A stretch of 64,000 bases of DNA from Eubacterium xylanophilum ATCC 35991 (GTDB lineage: Bacteria > Bacillota > Clostridia > Lachnospirales > Lachnospiraceae), in the NCBI RefSeq assembly GCF_000518685.1, contig NZ_KI912472.1:84628-148627 (forward strand). Direction: 5' to 3'. This document shows positions 21,027 to 30,108 of the stretch, piece after piece; within the stretch, counting starts at the first letter, position 1, and every line of letters begins with the position of its first letter. Below the pieces are notes generated by a model, which was given only the letters and a program-made list of their open reading frames with translations, made no database searches and was not told where the DNA came from. A program made the translations under genes and the position numbers.

Positions 21027-21050
21027 ATTCAAAATCAGAAAGGAAAAGTT

Positions 21051-24000
21051 ATGAAAAAATTACTATGCAAGGGATGGTTATTCTGCAAATTCCCCCTTGA
21101 AACTCCTATGGAGACTATATTTTCTCACGAGTCATGGGAACAGGTCGATATCCCCCATGATTGGATGATATATGACTCCAAAAACTTATACGAAGAAGCC
21201 ATAAGTTGCTATAAACTAGATATCGATAAGTCCACTCTCCCCCTTGAGGATTATGACAATATTCGAGTTATATTTGATGGGGTATATATGGATACAACTA
21301 TTTATCTCAATGAAGAAGAAATATTCAAGTGGAAGCACGGCTACTCTCAGTTTGTAGTTGATTTGACAGATCATCTCACAGATGGAATCAACACTCTGAT
21401 GGTCAGAAACGAGTATCATCTTCCCAACAGCCGTTGGTATCCCGGTTCGGGAATTTACAGGAATGTCTGGCTGGAACTCAAAAAATCTCCCCAGTTTGCT
21501 CACAATGGCACTTATATTTCCACCAAACAGTTAGGAAAAACTTGGGAAGTATTCATCGACGCGGAATATTTTCTCGGAAAACCTTCTACAGACCCAGTCA
21601 AGAAAAATGTTCCGGCAACAATAAGAAATACCATTATAGATCAAGACGGAAACGCCGTAACGTGTGGGGAAAATAAGGTTAATATTATGCCAGAAATTCA
21701 GATTGATAAACAAGTTCTCACTGTGATTGACCCACTGCTCTGGGACACAGAAAATCCAAACCTCTATCAGATTACCACAGAGCTGGAAGTTGACGGACAA
21801 GTAGTGGACTCTATCACACAGAACTTAGGATTTAGAACTATAGAATTTGATGCCGACAGGGGACTTTTCCTCAACGGAAATCCCCTTAAAATCCAAGGAA
21901 CTTGCGAGCATCATGTTCTCGGCTCACTTGGGGCTGCAATGAATAAAACTGCCCTAAAAAGACAATTTGAGATTTTGAAAAAAATGGGAGTAAACTCCAT
22001 CAGAAATGCCCACAACATGCCTCCTGAGGAAACCCTAGACCTCTGCGATAAGATGGGAATTCTCCTTGACACCGAGGCCTTCGATATGTGGGAAAAACCA
22101 AAAACAGACTACGACTATGCCAAGGATTTCCCGGAATGGTGGAAAAGAGATCTCGAGAGTTGGGTTCGCCAGGATAGAAATCATCCCTGCGTATTCATCT
22201 GGAGCATCGGCAATGAAATCTATGACACCTGCTTCGACAGAGGGCTTGAAGTGACCAAAATGCTTCATGATGCAGTGCGCTCCCTCGACTACAGGCAGAA
22301 TGCATTTACCACTCTCGCCTCCAACAATATGGATTCAGAGGGCTCCAGAAAATGCGCCGAAATCGTCGATTTGGTGGGATATAATTACCTTGACAAATTC
22401 TATGATGAACATCATAAAGAGCATAAAGATTGGATTATATACGGTTCAGAGACCGCTTCCACTCTTCAAAGTCGAGGTATCTACCACTTCCCTCTGAGCA
22501 ACCGTCTGCTAACTTTTGATGACAACCAGTGCTCTGCTCTCGGAAATTGTACAACCAACTGGGGGGCACCAAACTCAGAGCATACCATCAAAGCCCACAG
22601 AGACAGAGATTACTGCTTTGGCCAGTATATCTGGACCGGATTCGACTACATAGGTGAACCAACACCATACTATACGAAAAATTCATACTTCGGGCAAGTG
22701 GATACAGCGGGCTTTCCCAAGGATTCCTTCTACATGTACCAGTCAGCTTGGACAAGCTATAAGGACAATCCTATGATTCATATTCTTCCCTACTGGGATT
22801 TTAACAAGGGCCAGCTAATAGACGTTCGCGTATACTCCAATGCCCCTGTTGTGGAGCTTTTCCTCAATGGAAATAGCCTTGGAAAACAACAGATAAACCA
22901 TGTGGATGGCGATAATCTCTCGGGAAATTGGCAGCTCTCCTATGAACCCGGGACTTTACACGCAATAGCATATGACGAGGAAGGCCATATTATCGCCGAC
23001 GAAGAAAAATATTCCTTTGGGGATCCTGCAAGGATAAAGCTCACCCCGGACAAAACTCAGTTGATTGCCGATGGAAGCGATTTAATCTTCCTCACAATTG
23101 AGACGGTTGACAAGGATGGACATATCGTTGAAAATGCCAGAAATCGCATGAATGTCTCTGTGACCGGGTGTGGACGATTAATCGGTCTAGACAATGGCGA
23201 CAGCACCGATATGGACCAATACAAGGGCACCAGCCGCAGACTATTTTCCGGAAAACTCTTAGCTATTATCGCAGCCAAAGACGTCTCCGGAGATATAAAT
23301 GTAAAGGTGACAAGTCCAGATCTTCCGAGCGAGAGCCTCACACTAAAGGCACTACCGGGACAAATGCCTGAGGGAATGTCATGCATTATGGAAAATAAAC
23401 CATATCCTATAGGAGACAGGGAAAATGAAATTCCAATCCGCAAGATAGAACTCATCAACAGCGGACCAAATGAGTTAAACAAAGATTGCAATTCAACCGT
23501 TGTAGAGGCAAAGATATGGCCTGAGAATGCAAGTTATAGTGATTTGATTTTTAAGGCTGTCACCCTCAACGGAACAACCAGCAATTCCGTTGTCATAGAT
23601 GCGGATCCTAAGACCAATGTGGCAACTATAACAGCTATAGGCGATGGAGATTTTAGGCTATGTTGCCAGGCGTGCAACGGGCTTGACCACGTGGAGGTAA
23701 TATCTGAGCTTGAATTCAGCGTAACCGGACTCGGAAGTGCTTATTTGAATCCATATGAACTGATTTCCGGCATTGACTACTCCTCTTCTAGCGATGACAA
23801 CTTGATTCTAAGCTTTAAGGGCGGTATATATATAACCTCAAACCAGTGTACCACCGTAACTTTTGAGGGTGTTGATTTTGGTAGATACGGATCAGATAAG
23901 ATTCATTTGCCTATTTTCTCTTTTGAAGATGAAGTGCCGGTAGAGGTATGGGCCGAGGAAGAATGTCTGGTCAAGGACACTTACCGGGCCAAAAGTTGGT

Positions 24001-24497
24001 ATAATCACTATCAGGAGAACATTTTCAACCTCCCAAAGAGGCTAAAGGGGCTTCATGACATAACTATTGTCGTGACACCGTCTGTAAAAATGTCCCTACA
24101 GGGATTCTACTTTGAAAAAATCAGACGCGAGACTGCCCTTCTACTCGGATCGGATGCCGACACAGTTTCAGGTGATGCCTATGTGATTGACGGTGATTAC
24201 ATCCGCGAGATAGGAAACAATGTCACAATAGAATTCAAGGATATGCACTTCAAATCAGGGGAAGTTTCAAAGGCAAAAATTGCAGGTTTTTCTCATAATG
24301 AAATCAATACATTTTACCTTAGATTCTCTCCATCCGATGGAAGTGGTGATGTAATAAGCAATACAATTCAGTATCCACACACGGATGGGGACACTGAACT
24401 TGAATTTGACATAGAGAATCTCGAAGGGGATTATGATATCAACATAATCTTCTTACCTGGCTGCAAGTTTGATTTTAAATCATTATTATTGCACTAA
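21051..24497 (+). CDS. Glycoside hydrolase family 2 (beta-galactosidase-like), intracellular
   Basis: The start is ATG 21051 with AAGGAAAAG just upstream; the frame from 21018 lacks one. The 1148-residue product has a GH2 sugar-binding domain (with NSRWYPGSGIYRNVWLE), an Ig-like domain, a TIM barrel and a long C-terminal part. Catalytic residues are Glu389 in IGNEIYD (acid/base) and Glu467 in IYGSETAS (nucleophile). After the barrel come a DUF4982-like domain (about 570-640), an Ig-like domain and two regions that look like carbohydrate-binding beta-sandwiches (about 780-1140). No signal peptide is seen, so it should act on imported oligosaccharides. No transporter is next to it. Exact substrate (galactoside or other) is open. 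Confidence 0.88.
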   Translation: MKKLLCKGWLFCKFPLETPMETIFSHESWEQVDIPHDWMIYDSKNLYEEAISCYKLDIDKSTLPLEDYDNIRVIFDGVYMDTTIYLNEEEIFKWKHGYSQFVVDLTDHLTDGINTLMVRNEYHLPNSRWYPGSGIYRNVWLELKKSPQFAHNGTYISTKQLGKTWEVFIDAEYFLGKPSTDPVKKNVPATIRNTIIDQDGNAVTCGENKVNIMPEIQIDKQVLTVIDPLLWDTENPNLYQITTELEVDGQVVDSITQNLGFRTIEFDADRGLFLNGNPLKIQGTCEHHVLGSLGAAMNKTALKRQFEILKKMGVNSIRNAHNMPPEETLDLCDKMGILLDTEAFDMWEKPKTDYDYAKDFPEWWKRDLESWVRQDRNHPCVFIWSIGNEIYDTCFDRGLEVTKMLHDAVRSLDYRQNAFTTLASNNMDSEGSRKCAEIVDLVGYNYLDKFYDEHHKEHKDWIIYGSETASTLQSRGIYHFPLSNRLLTFDDNQCSALGNCTTNWGAPNSEHTIKAHRDRDYCFGQYIWTGFDYIGEPTPYYTKNSYFGQVDTAGFPKDSFYMYQSAWTSYKDNPMIHILPYWDFNKGQLIDVRVYSNAPVVELFLNGNSLGKQQINHVDGDNLSGNWQLSYEPGTLHAIAYDEEGHIIADEEKYSFGDPARIKLTPDKTQLIADGSDLIFLTIETVDKDGHIVENARNRMNVSVTGCGRLIGLDNGDSTDMDQYKGTSRRLFSGKLLAIIAAKDVSGDINVKVTSPDLPSESLTLKALPGQMPEGMSCIMENKPYPIGDRENEIPIRKIELINSGPNELNKDCNSTVVEAKIWPENASYSDLIFKAVTLNGTTSNSVVIDADPKTNVATITAIGDGDFRLCCQACNGLDHVEVISELEFSVTGLGSAYLNPYELISGIDYSSSSDDNLILSFKGGIYITSNQCTTVTFEGVDFGRYGSDKIHLPIFSFEDEVPVEVWAEEECLVKDTYRAKSWYNHYQENIFNLPKRLKGLHDITIVVTPSVKMSLQGFYFEKIRRETALLLGSDADTVSGDAYVIDGDYIREIGNNVTIEFKDMHFKSGEVSKAKIAGFSHNEINTFYLRFSPSDGSGDVISNTIQYPHTDGDTELEFDIENLEGDYDINIIFLPGCKFDFKSLLLH

Positions 24498-24501
24498 TTG
24501 C

Positions 24502-24552
24502 TTTACTTTAAAATTGATATATGATAAAATTATAAAGTGTTGTGATACAACA
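24502..24552 (+). promoter_or_regulatory. Promoter and dyad before the small membrane-protein pair
   Basis: TTTACT (24502-24507), 17-base spacer, TAAAAT (24525-24530). The perfect dyad TGTTGT-GAT-ACAACA (24538-24552) covers the expected start site and could be an operator for a repressor or a short 5' hairpin. Confidence 0.55.
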
Positions 24553-24581
24553 GATTAAGATTTTTAAAGGAGGGATTTGAC

Positions 24582-24986
24582 ATGGCTTGTTTTTTAGTTC
24601 CTGCAACAGAGGCGATTGTAACTAAGGTAGTCAGCAAATCAATGGAAAAGAAAGAGAATGGCACTGCCAATTCAGAAGTAGTTGCTAAACACAATTCAAT
24701 TGCTAAAAGATTGAACACTCTTACAAAGTTTTTATGGGGTGGTTCTGCTCTTCTCGCATTTGAGCATGTTTGGCACGGTGAAGTTGCACCATTCTTCCCA
24801 TTTCTTACAGCTGCAGAGAACCCTGCAACTCTCTCAGAGATGTTACATGAAATGTCAACTGTTGGAGTTTCGATGGCCGTTCTTATCACAGCAGTTTGGG
24901 GAATTATGACTTTTGTTGATGTTAAGATTAAGAAAAGGGTTACACAGGAAGTTAGTGTTTCTTCTGACATAAAGGAGCGTGAATAA
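24582..24986 (+). CDS. Small membrane protein of unknown family (FEHVWHGE motif)
   Basis: Not recognised. AAAGGAGGG precedes the ATG. The 134-residue product has a soluble N-terminus of about 45 residues, a membrane segment running into a striking polar motif (SALLAFEHVWHGEVAPFFPF, about 55-74) and a second membrane segment (about 94-112, VSMAVLITAVWGIMTFV), then a charged tail. The His and Glu residues at the membrane face could bind metal, haem or protons, but this is only inference. It is followed one base after its stop by a second small membrane protein, and the two surely form one unit with their own promoter. Confidence 0.8.
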   Translation: MACFLVPATEAIVTKVVSKSMEKKENGTANSEVVAKHNSIAKRLNTLTKFLWGGSALLAFEHVWHGEVAPFFPFLTAAENPATLSEMLHEMSTVGVSMAVLITAVWGIMTFVDVKIKKRVTQEVSVSSDIKERE

Positions 24987-24987
24987 T

Positions 24988-25338
24988 ATGCTATTAGCTA
25001 TCGTCATGCTAGCTGCTGTAATATCAACCGTTGTTTGGTATACTTCAGAAAAAGCTAGAACACTTAAAGTTGGTATGCTCTGCTATTTATATTGGGGAGC
25101 TTCACTTATGTGGTTGGTTGACTCAATCTATGAGTATATCGAGTTAAGAGCTGAATTCTTCACACCTGCAACAGCAGATATGATTAATGATGCATTTCTT
25201 GGTTTCTCTGTATTGGTATTAGGTCTTGTAATATGGACAGTTTACTTCCTTATCAAAGATCCTATGGGCGTAATCAAGAATATTGACAACGAGAAAGCAA
25301 AGAAAGCTGTTTCAAAGAAAGCATCAGCTAATGAATAA
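24988..25338 (+). CDS. Small three-helix membrane protein, partner of the preceding gene
   Basis: Not recognised. I use ATG 24988, with AAGGAG ten bases before it; a GTG at 24979 is too close to that site. The 116-residue product has three predicted membrane segments: about 1-18 (LLAIVMLAAVISTVVWY), 28-48 (LCYLYWGASLMWLVDSIY) and 68-90 (FLGFSVLVLGLVIWTVYFL), with acidic residues in and next to the second. The C-terminus is Lys-rich (KAKKAVSKKASANE). The one-base gap to the preceding gene implies coupled translation. It may form a small membrane complex with that protein. Confidence 0.8.
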   Translation: MLLAIVMLAAVISTVVWYTSEKARTLKVGMLCYLYWGASLMWLVDSIYEYIELRAEFFTPATADMINDAFLGFSVLVLGLVIWTVYFLIKDPMGVIKNIDNEKAKKAVSKKASANE

Positions 25339-25383
25339 ATTGTCTTACAAGCAAAGCTTGTAAGACCAGCAATATGCATTTCC
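25339..25383 (+). repeat. GTCTTAC hairpin repeat, copy A
   Basis: AATTGTCTTAC...GTAAGACCAGCAATATGCATTTCC. GTCTTACAAGC (25342-25352) pairs perfectly with GCTTGTAAGAC (25356-25366) around AAA. Seen from the minus strand it lies just 3' of the bidirectional terminator, the same arrangement as copy B on the other side. Confidence 0.75.
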
Positions 25384-25388
25384 AATAA

Positions 25389-25469
25389 AACAGGAAGAGG
25401 CCAACCAGAGAGAGACTTCAATGCGCATACACCTAGTCTCGAGTCGGTTGGCCTCTCCCTGTTTTTTTT
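25389..25469. terminator. Large bidirectional terminator between convergent genes
   Basis: AACAGGAAGAGGCCAACC (25389-25406) pairs with GGTTGGCCTCTCCCTGTT (25446-25463) with one mismatch, followed by eight T on the plus strand. GAGACT/AGTCTC forms an inner stem. It serves the plus-strand small-protein genes and the minus-strand cysS. It is flanked by inverted copies of the GTCTTAC repeat. Confidence 0.85.
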
Positions 25470-25472
25470 ATC

Positions 25473-25518
25473 GGAAACGCATTCTGCTGGTCTTACTCAC
25501 GTCGTTCGTAAGACAATT
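25473..25518 (-). repeat. GTCTTAC hairpin repeat, copy B (inverted)
   Basis: On the plus strand it reads GGAAACGCATTCTGCTGG then TCTTACTCACGTCGTTCGTAAGACAATT, the reverse complement of copy A in layout. Its 25-base core is identical to copy C at 53049-53073. It reaches the cysS stop codon. It follows the plus-strand T-run by three bases. Confidence 0.75.
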
Positions 25519-26941
25519 ATTCTTCTATTGTCCAAACTACGCCCTCACGTGTATCCTTGATGATGATTCCCTTATCCTTCAACTCATCGCGAATTGCATC
25601 AGCTCTGGCAAAGTCCTTGTTCTTTTTAGCTTGGGCGCGCTCTTCTATCTTGGCTTCTATATATGCTACCAATTCATCATCGCCACCGGCATTGTCTTCT
25701 GTCTTTTCCCATGCCTTTGCAAGTCCCAGAGAGAGAACATAATCAATTTCCTCTATGATTGCTCGCTTTGTCGCATCGTTATAATCTTCCTTTAAAAGAT
25801 CATATAGAACAGTGATTCCCATAGATGTATTAATATCATTGCTCATTGAAGCCGCAAATTTGGCCTTATATGCCTCTAATTGTTCGGCATCCACTTCTCC
25901 TTCGCCTGTGAGCTTTTTCACTCTATTAAGAAGCTTCTCGTAGGTTCTAGCCACATTGTCTAGGCCTTCCTCTGAAAACTCAAGTGGCTTTCTGTAATGC
26001 GACTGCAGGCAGAACATTCTATATACCATCGGATCATATCCATCTTCTTGAAGTTTTGTCACAGTAAGAAAGCCACCTTTAGACTTACTCATCTTACCTG
26101 ACTTTGTATTCAAGTGGTTGACATGTACCCAATAATTACACCACTTGTGGCCTATATAGCTCTCACTCTGAGCTATTTCATTGGTATGATGTGGGAAGAT
26201 GTTATCAACTCCTCCACAGTGAATATCCATATACTCGCCCAAATGTTTCAAAGCAATGCATGAGCACTCGATGTGCCATCCCGGATACCCTACGCCCCAT
26301 GGGCTGTCCCATTTAAGTTCTTGATTGTCAAACTTAGACTTTGTAAACCAAAGAACGAAATCAGTCTTGTTCTTCTTGTTTGTGTCTTCTTCTACATCAT
26401 CCCTAACTCCAACCTGAAGATCATCTTCATTCTGTGAAGAGAGAACATAGTAATCATCCAACTTCGATGTATCAAAGTAGACATTGTCTCCTGCCACATA
26501 AGCATACCCCTTCTCAAGGAGTTTCTCTATCATTTCGATAAAGCTATCTATACAATTTGTCGCAGGCTCAACCACATCCGGTGTCTTGATATTGAGCTTT
26601 TTGCAATCCTCAAAAAAAGCATCTGTATAAAACTTGGCAATATCCATAACCGTCTTATTCTCGCGCTTTGCACCTGCGAGCATCTTATCCTCACCGGTAT
26701 CGCCATCGCTTGACAAGTGACCCACATCAGTAATATTCATTACTCTCTTTACATCATAGCCGACAAATCGGAGGTATTTCTCCAATACATCCTCCATGAT
26801 ATAACTTCTGAGGTTACCTATGTGAGCATAGTGGTAAACTGTAGGACCACAAGTATACATAGCAACCTTTCCAGGTACATTGGGGATAAACTCCTCAACC
26901 TTTTTCGTCAATGTGTTGTGTAAATAAACTTTCTGTTCCAT
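25517..26941 (-). CDS. cysS: Cysteinyl-tRNA synthetase
   Basis: The start is ATG 26941 (MEQKVYLHNTLTKKVEEF) with GGAGG upstream; the longer frame reaches back into the previous gene. The 474-residue class I synthetase shows the zinc Cys and HIGH region (MYTCGPTVYHYAHIGNLRSY), further zinc ligands in HIECSCIALKHLG and the KMSKSKG loop. A C-terminal anticodon-binding helical domain follows. It charges tRNA-Cys. It sits 19 bases after the HD-GYP gene, so no T-box leader is possible and it is probably co-transcribed with that signalling gene. Its stop codon lies inside repeat copy B. Confidence 0.96.
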   Translation of the reverse strand: MEQKVYLHNTLTKKVEEFIPNVPGKVAMYTCGPTVYHYAHIGNLRSYIMEDVLEKYLRFVGYDVKRVMNITDVGHLSSDGDTGEDKMLAGAKRENKTVMDIAKFYTDAFFEDCKKLNIKTPDVVEPATNCIDSFIEMIEKLLEKGYAYVAGDNVYFDTSKLDDYYVLSSQNEDDLQVGVRDDVEEDTNKKNKTDFVLWFTKSKFDNQELKWDSPWGVGYPGWHIECSCIALKHLGEYMDIHCGGVDNIFPHHTNEIAQSESYIGHKWCNYWVHVNHLNTKSGKMSKSKGGFLTVTKLQEDGYDPMVYRMFCLQSHYRKPLEFSEEGLDNVARTYEKLLNRVKKLTGEGEVDAEQLEAYKAKFAASMSNDINTSMGITVLYDLLKEDYNDATKRAIIEEIDYVLSLGLAKAWEKTEDNAGGDDELVAYIEAKIEERAQAKKNKDFARADAIRDELKDKGIIIKDTREGVVWTIEE

Positions 26942-26960
26942 GTTTTCCTCCAAAAAAATA

Positions 26961-29900
26961 TTATTCATTTTCTGCATCTTCTGCAGTTTCAAATCGTACA
27001 TCATCAAACACGCCAGATTCCGCAAGTTCGACAAAAACTTCCACGACCTCCGGACTGAGCTGTGTTCCTGCTACTCTCTTGACCTCCTTTACAACATCGC
27101 TCAAAAGCATCTGCTTTCGGTATGGTCTGTTAGAGTACATCGCGTCAAAAGTGTCCGCAACTGCAATAATCTTGGCCACCTTTGGAATTTCCTCGTCTTT
27201 TAATCCTCTAGGATATCCTGTTCCATCAATCTTTTCATGATGGCATCCTGCACCGAGCGCAAGTCCCGGCAAAAGCTCAACTCCTCTGAGAATCTCGAAT
27301 CCATTGCTGGCATGGCTCTTAATTATCGCAAATTCCTCATCTGTCAGTCTTCCAGGCTTTCCTAAGATATCATCCGGAATACTGATCTTACCTATATCAT
27401 GGAGCAAAGCTGTGTTGTAAATAGTCTCCAACTCATCTCCACTATATCCCATTTTCTCAGCAAACATTTTCGTATACTTGGCTACTCGGAAAGAATGACC
27501 ATTGGTGTATTTGTCCTTCATATCTATGCACTTCGCAAATGCCTGAATAATTTGATTGATAAATACTCTGTCTTCTTCTTTCTTTTTCTCCAGGGCTCTA
27601 GTCTTTCGCCTAAATATCAAGTAAACAATTCCTACAACTATGGAAATCATGATAAAAAGCGAGAGAAGCATAAACCATATACTCTCATAAATAGCTTTTT
27701 TCTTCACTATTTGTAGGTCAATGCTGTTAAATTCCTTATTAGTTGTACTGCTATTAATTCCAAAGTGGAATGTATACTTTCCACCGGCTAGATTTGTATA
27801 ACTGACAGGTTTTAATTGCTGTTTGGTAGAATAAATCTTTCTCGAATCAAATCCCTTCAGCATATAATTAACATTGGGATTAATAAGAGAATTGGTATGA
27901 ACAAAGCTATATATAGTGAGACGCTTGGCATCTGAAGGAATAGTTATAGTCTTCTTATCGCCGACATAAATCTCCTTGTCATCAACAACAATAAATGGAA
28001 CACTTATCTTTAACTTACTTACATCTTCCACATTATCATTGATATTTACAGATGCAACACCGGTGGATCCACAGATATATAAGTTTCCGCTGGCTCCAAT
28101 ATAACTTCTAGAATTGGCCGTTGTAACATATTCAAGCCCACTGTTCCTGTCATATAGAGTATAATTCATATTTTTCTTATTTTTCAACAAGTCATCCTTG
28201 CTTACAACATATATACCATGGCTACTCATGACCCAAACTCTATTCAATTTATCACAGAATAAATCAAAATTGTTGGAATATGGGAAATTAGAGATTGTCT
28301 TAACTTTCCCATTATCCATATATGCAAGAGAATTACTGGTAATAATCCATATAATATCTGAATCAGGATCTTTCTTTACTCGCAGAACTACTTCTGATTT
28401 GAGGCCATCTTGCATTCCAATTCGATTCACACTACCATCTACAATTTTATAAATTCCATCTCCATCACTTCCCAGATAAATAGCTCCATCCTTATCCTGA
28501 CAAACGCCCAAAATCTCGGGATTTGCCACTCCATTTTTTTGATTGAAACTCTTTACCACTTTATCGTTGGAGATAATATCAAAACCACCGCTCTCAGCAA
28601 CACCTATATCCCCATTGTTGAGTTCTATTATAGTTCGCAATTTGACAGATGACAATCCATCTTTAACGGTGATATTCTTATAAGTTCCCTTTTTTTCATT
28701 ATACTTAACAAGCCCTTGGTCGCCATATGTACAGATCCAAAGATTGTTAGCAGAGTCTGTCTTAATTGCTCTAATTCTAATATTTTTCAACTGACGGGTA
28801 AGCTTATTCTCTACTTTATTATAATTCTTGTCAAGTAATTCCAAACCCTCGTCAGTTCCAATATACAATCTGCCCTCATACATACATGTGGTATTAACAA
28901 CCATATTTTCGAGTTCAGCCATATCACTGACGTCATCAAACTGGTTGGCCACAATCTTTAATACTCCCTGTCTAGAGGACACAAACCATAGATTCCCCTC
29001 ATAATCTGCCATGACGGAATCCACAGAATTATTCATTTGCACATCTTCTATTTTACTACATTTACCATTTTTATCAATATAAGAAATACCATTATCAGAG
29101 CAAATCCAAAGTTTTCCCTCAATATACTTGAGAAAATTAATGGTCTGAACAGGTAAATTGCTATTTTTTGACTTTACCTTGACACCATTGGACAAGTCGC
29201 AATGTATGATTTCTGAATTACGCGTGCCTATATATACACAATCCGGATTAGCGACATCCGGCTCCACACATTTTACCATTCCTATTCCATGCTCGGCTCC
29301 ATTATAAAACCCATGAACTCTAAGCTCTTTGATTATGAAAAATGATCCGCTGGCAGTATCTCCGTAGATAACTCCATTCTCACCAATCTTTAACTCGTTG
29401 ACATATTCATTATTTACCTGAGGATCGTCTATAGCATGCAACTTGGAGTCTTCAGAAGACACATATGCCATTCCGCTTGTTGTGGCCAGGAGAATATTTC
29501 CCTTGTCATCCTCTGCAATAGAGCGAATAGACATAGATTGCATGCCCTCGGCTTTATCAAATTTCTTAAACTTTCCATTTTCGTAAACCAATACTCCACT
29601 CTCATTGGTTCCAACCCAAAGTCTGTCCTTTGAATCCACGAACAAACTCACTACACTAGAAATGCCATAAGAAGAATCATAGGTAAAAAAATCTTTACCA
29701 TCATATCTCATAAGACCACTATAGGCACCAACCCATATAAATCCATCAGATGTTTGAGCTACCGCATTGGCTTCTGATGTAGAAAGACCATTGCTATTAT
29801 CGTATAAAATACTAGTATATCCAGCCCCCTTTACAGATAAATCAAGGCTGTTAGCCGCCTTGCTATGGCTAAGTCCACTTATTGCACTGACTTCTCTTTC

Positions 29901-29993
29901 GGAACGAACCATAGAGAAAGAACACATAAGACCTAGTATCATTATACAGCTAATCCCTCGGAATATTTTCCCACACTTTTTTCTAACCTTCAC
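26961..29993 (-). CDS. Two-component-type beta-propeller sensor with cytoplasmic HD-GYP domain
   Basis: The start is GTG 29993, six bases after GGAGGAGGAG. The 1010-residue protein has a signal or anchor segment (about 10-30), about 14 propeller-type repeats of the kind IWVGAYSGLMRYDGKDF and LWVGTNESGVLVYENGKF (about 50-650), a Y_Y_Y-like Ig domain (about 660-765), a membrane segment (about 770-795) and a cytoplasmic HD-GYP domain. The last carries HDIGK (about 864) and HHEKIDGTGYP (about 917), the complete c-di-GMP phosphodiesterase signature. It should sense an outside ligand, perhaps a carbohydrate, and lower c-di-GMP. It lies between a large surface lectin gene and cysS. Confidence 0.88.
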   Translation of the reverse strand: MKVRKKCGKIFRGISCIMILGLMCSFSMVRSEREVSAISGLSHSKAANSLDLSVKGAGYTSILYDNSNGLSTSEANAVAQTSDGFIWVGAYSGLMRYDGKDFFTYDSSYGISSVVSLFVDSKDRLWVGTNESGVLVYENGKFKKFDKAEGMQSMSIRSIAEDDKGNILLATTSGMAYVSSEDSKLHAIDDPQVNNEYVNELKIGENGVIYGDTASGSFFIIKELRVHGFYNGAEHGIGMVKCVEPDVANPDCVYIGTRNSEIIHCDLSNGVKVKSKNSNLPVQTINFLKYIEGKLWICSDNGISYIDKNGKCSKIEDVQMNNSVDSVMADYEGNLWFVSSRQGVLKIVANQFDDVSDMAELENMVVNTTCMYEGRLYIGTDEGLELLDKNYNKVENKLTRQLKNIRIRAIKTDSANNLWICTYGDQGLVKYNEKKGTYKNITVKDGLSSVKLRTIIELNNGDIGVAESGGFDIISNDKVVKSFNQKNGVANPEILGVCQDKDGAIYLGSDGDGIYKIVDGSVNRIGMQDGLKSEVVLRVKKDPDSDIIWIITSNSLAYMDNGKVKTISNFPYSNNFDLFCDKLNRVWVMSSHGIYVVSKDDLLKNKKNMNYTLYDRNSGLEYVTTANSRSYIGASGNLYICGSTGVASVNINDNVEDVSKLKISVPFIVVDDKEIYVGDKKTITIPSDAKRLTIYSFVHTNSLINPNVNYMLKGFDSRKIYSTKQQLKPVSYTNLAGGKYTFHFGINSSTTNKEFNSIDLQIVKKKAIYESIWFMLLSLFIMISIVVGIVYLIFRRKTRALEKKKEEDRVFINQIIQAFAKCIDMKDKYTNGHSFRVAKYTKMFAEKMGYSGDELETIYNTALLHDIGKISIPDDILGKPGRLTDEEFAIIKSHASNGFEILRGVELLPGLALGAGCHHEKIDGTGYPRGLKDEEIPKVAKIIAVADTFDAMYSNRPYRKQMLLSDVVKEVKRVAGTQLSPEVVEVFVELAESGVFDDVRFETAEDAENE

Positions 29994-30063
29994 TGTCGAC
30001 TCCTCCTCCACCTATGCTCTTTGTCGAGCAAGTATATATCTACGAGATATAATTTACTTCTAT

Positions 30064-30085
30064 GGACGCCGATTACTCGGCGCCC
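30064..30085 (-). other. GC-rich hairpin between the lectin and HD-GYP genes
   Basis: On the minus strand GGGCGCCGA pairs with TCGGCGTCC (one G-U pair) around GTAA, a stable tetraloop stem. A six-T run precedes it (plus-strand A-run 30086-30091). It may cap the 3' end of the lectin transcript or structure the leader of the HD-GYP gene. Confidence 0.45.
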
Positions 30086-30108
30086 AAAAAAGCCCACAAT
30101 AAGGCATC

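Noticed and set aside
25339-25518. Insertion sequence at the inverted repeats
   Set aside because: There is no transposase frame and no target-site duplication that I can recognise. A MITE-like origin stays possible and is given as a finding.
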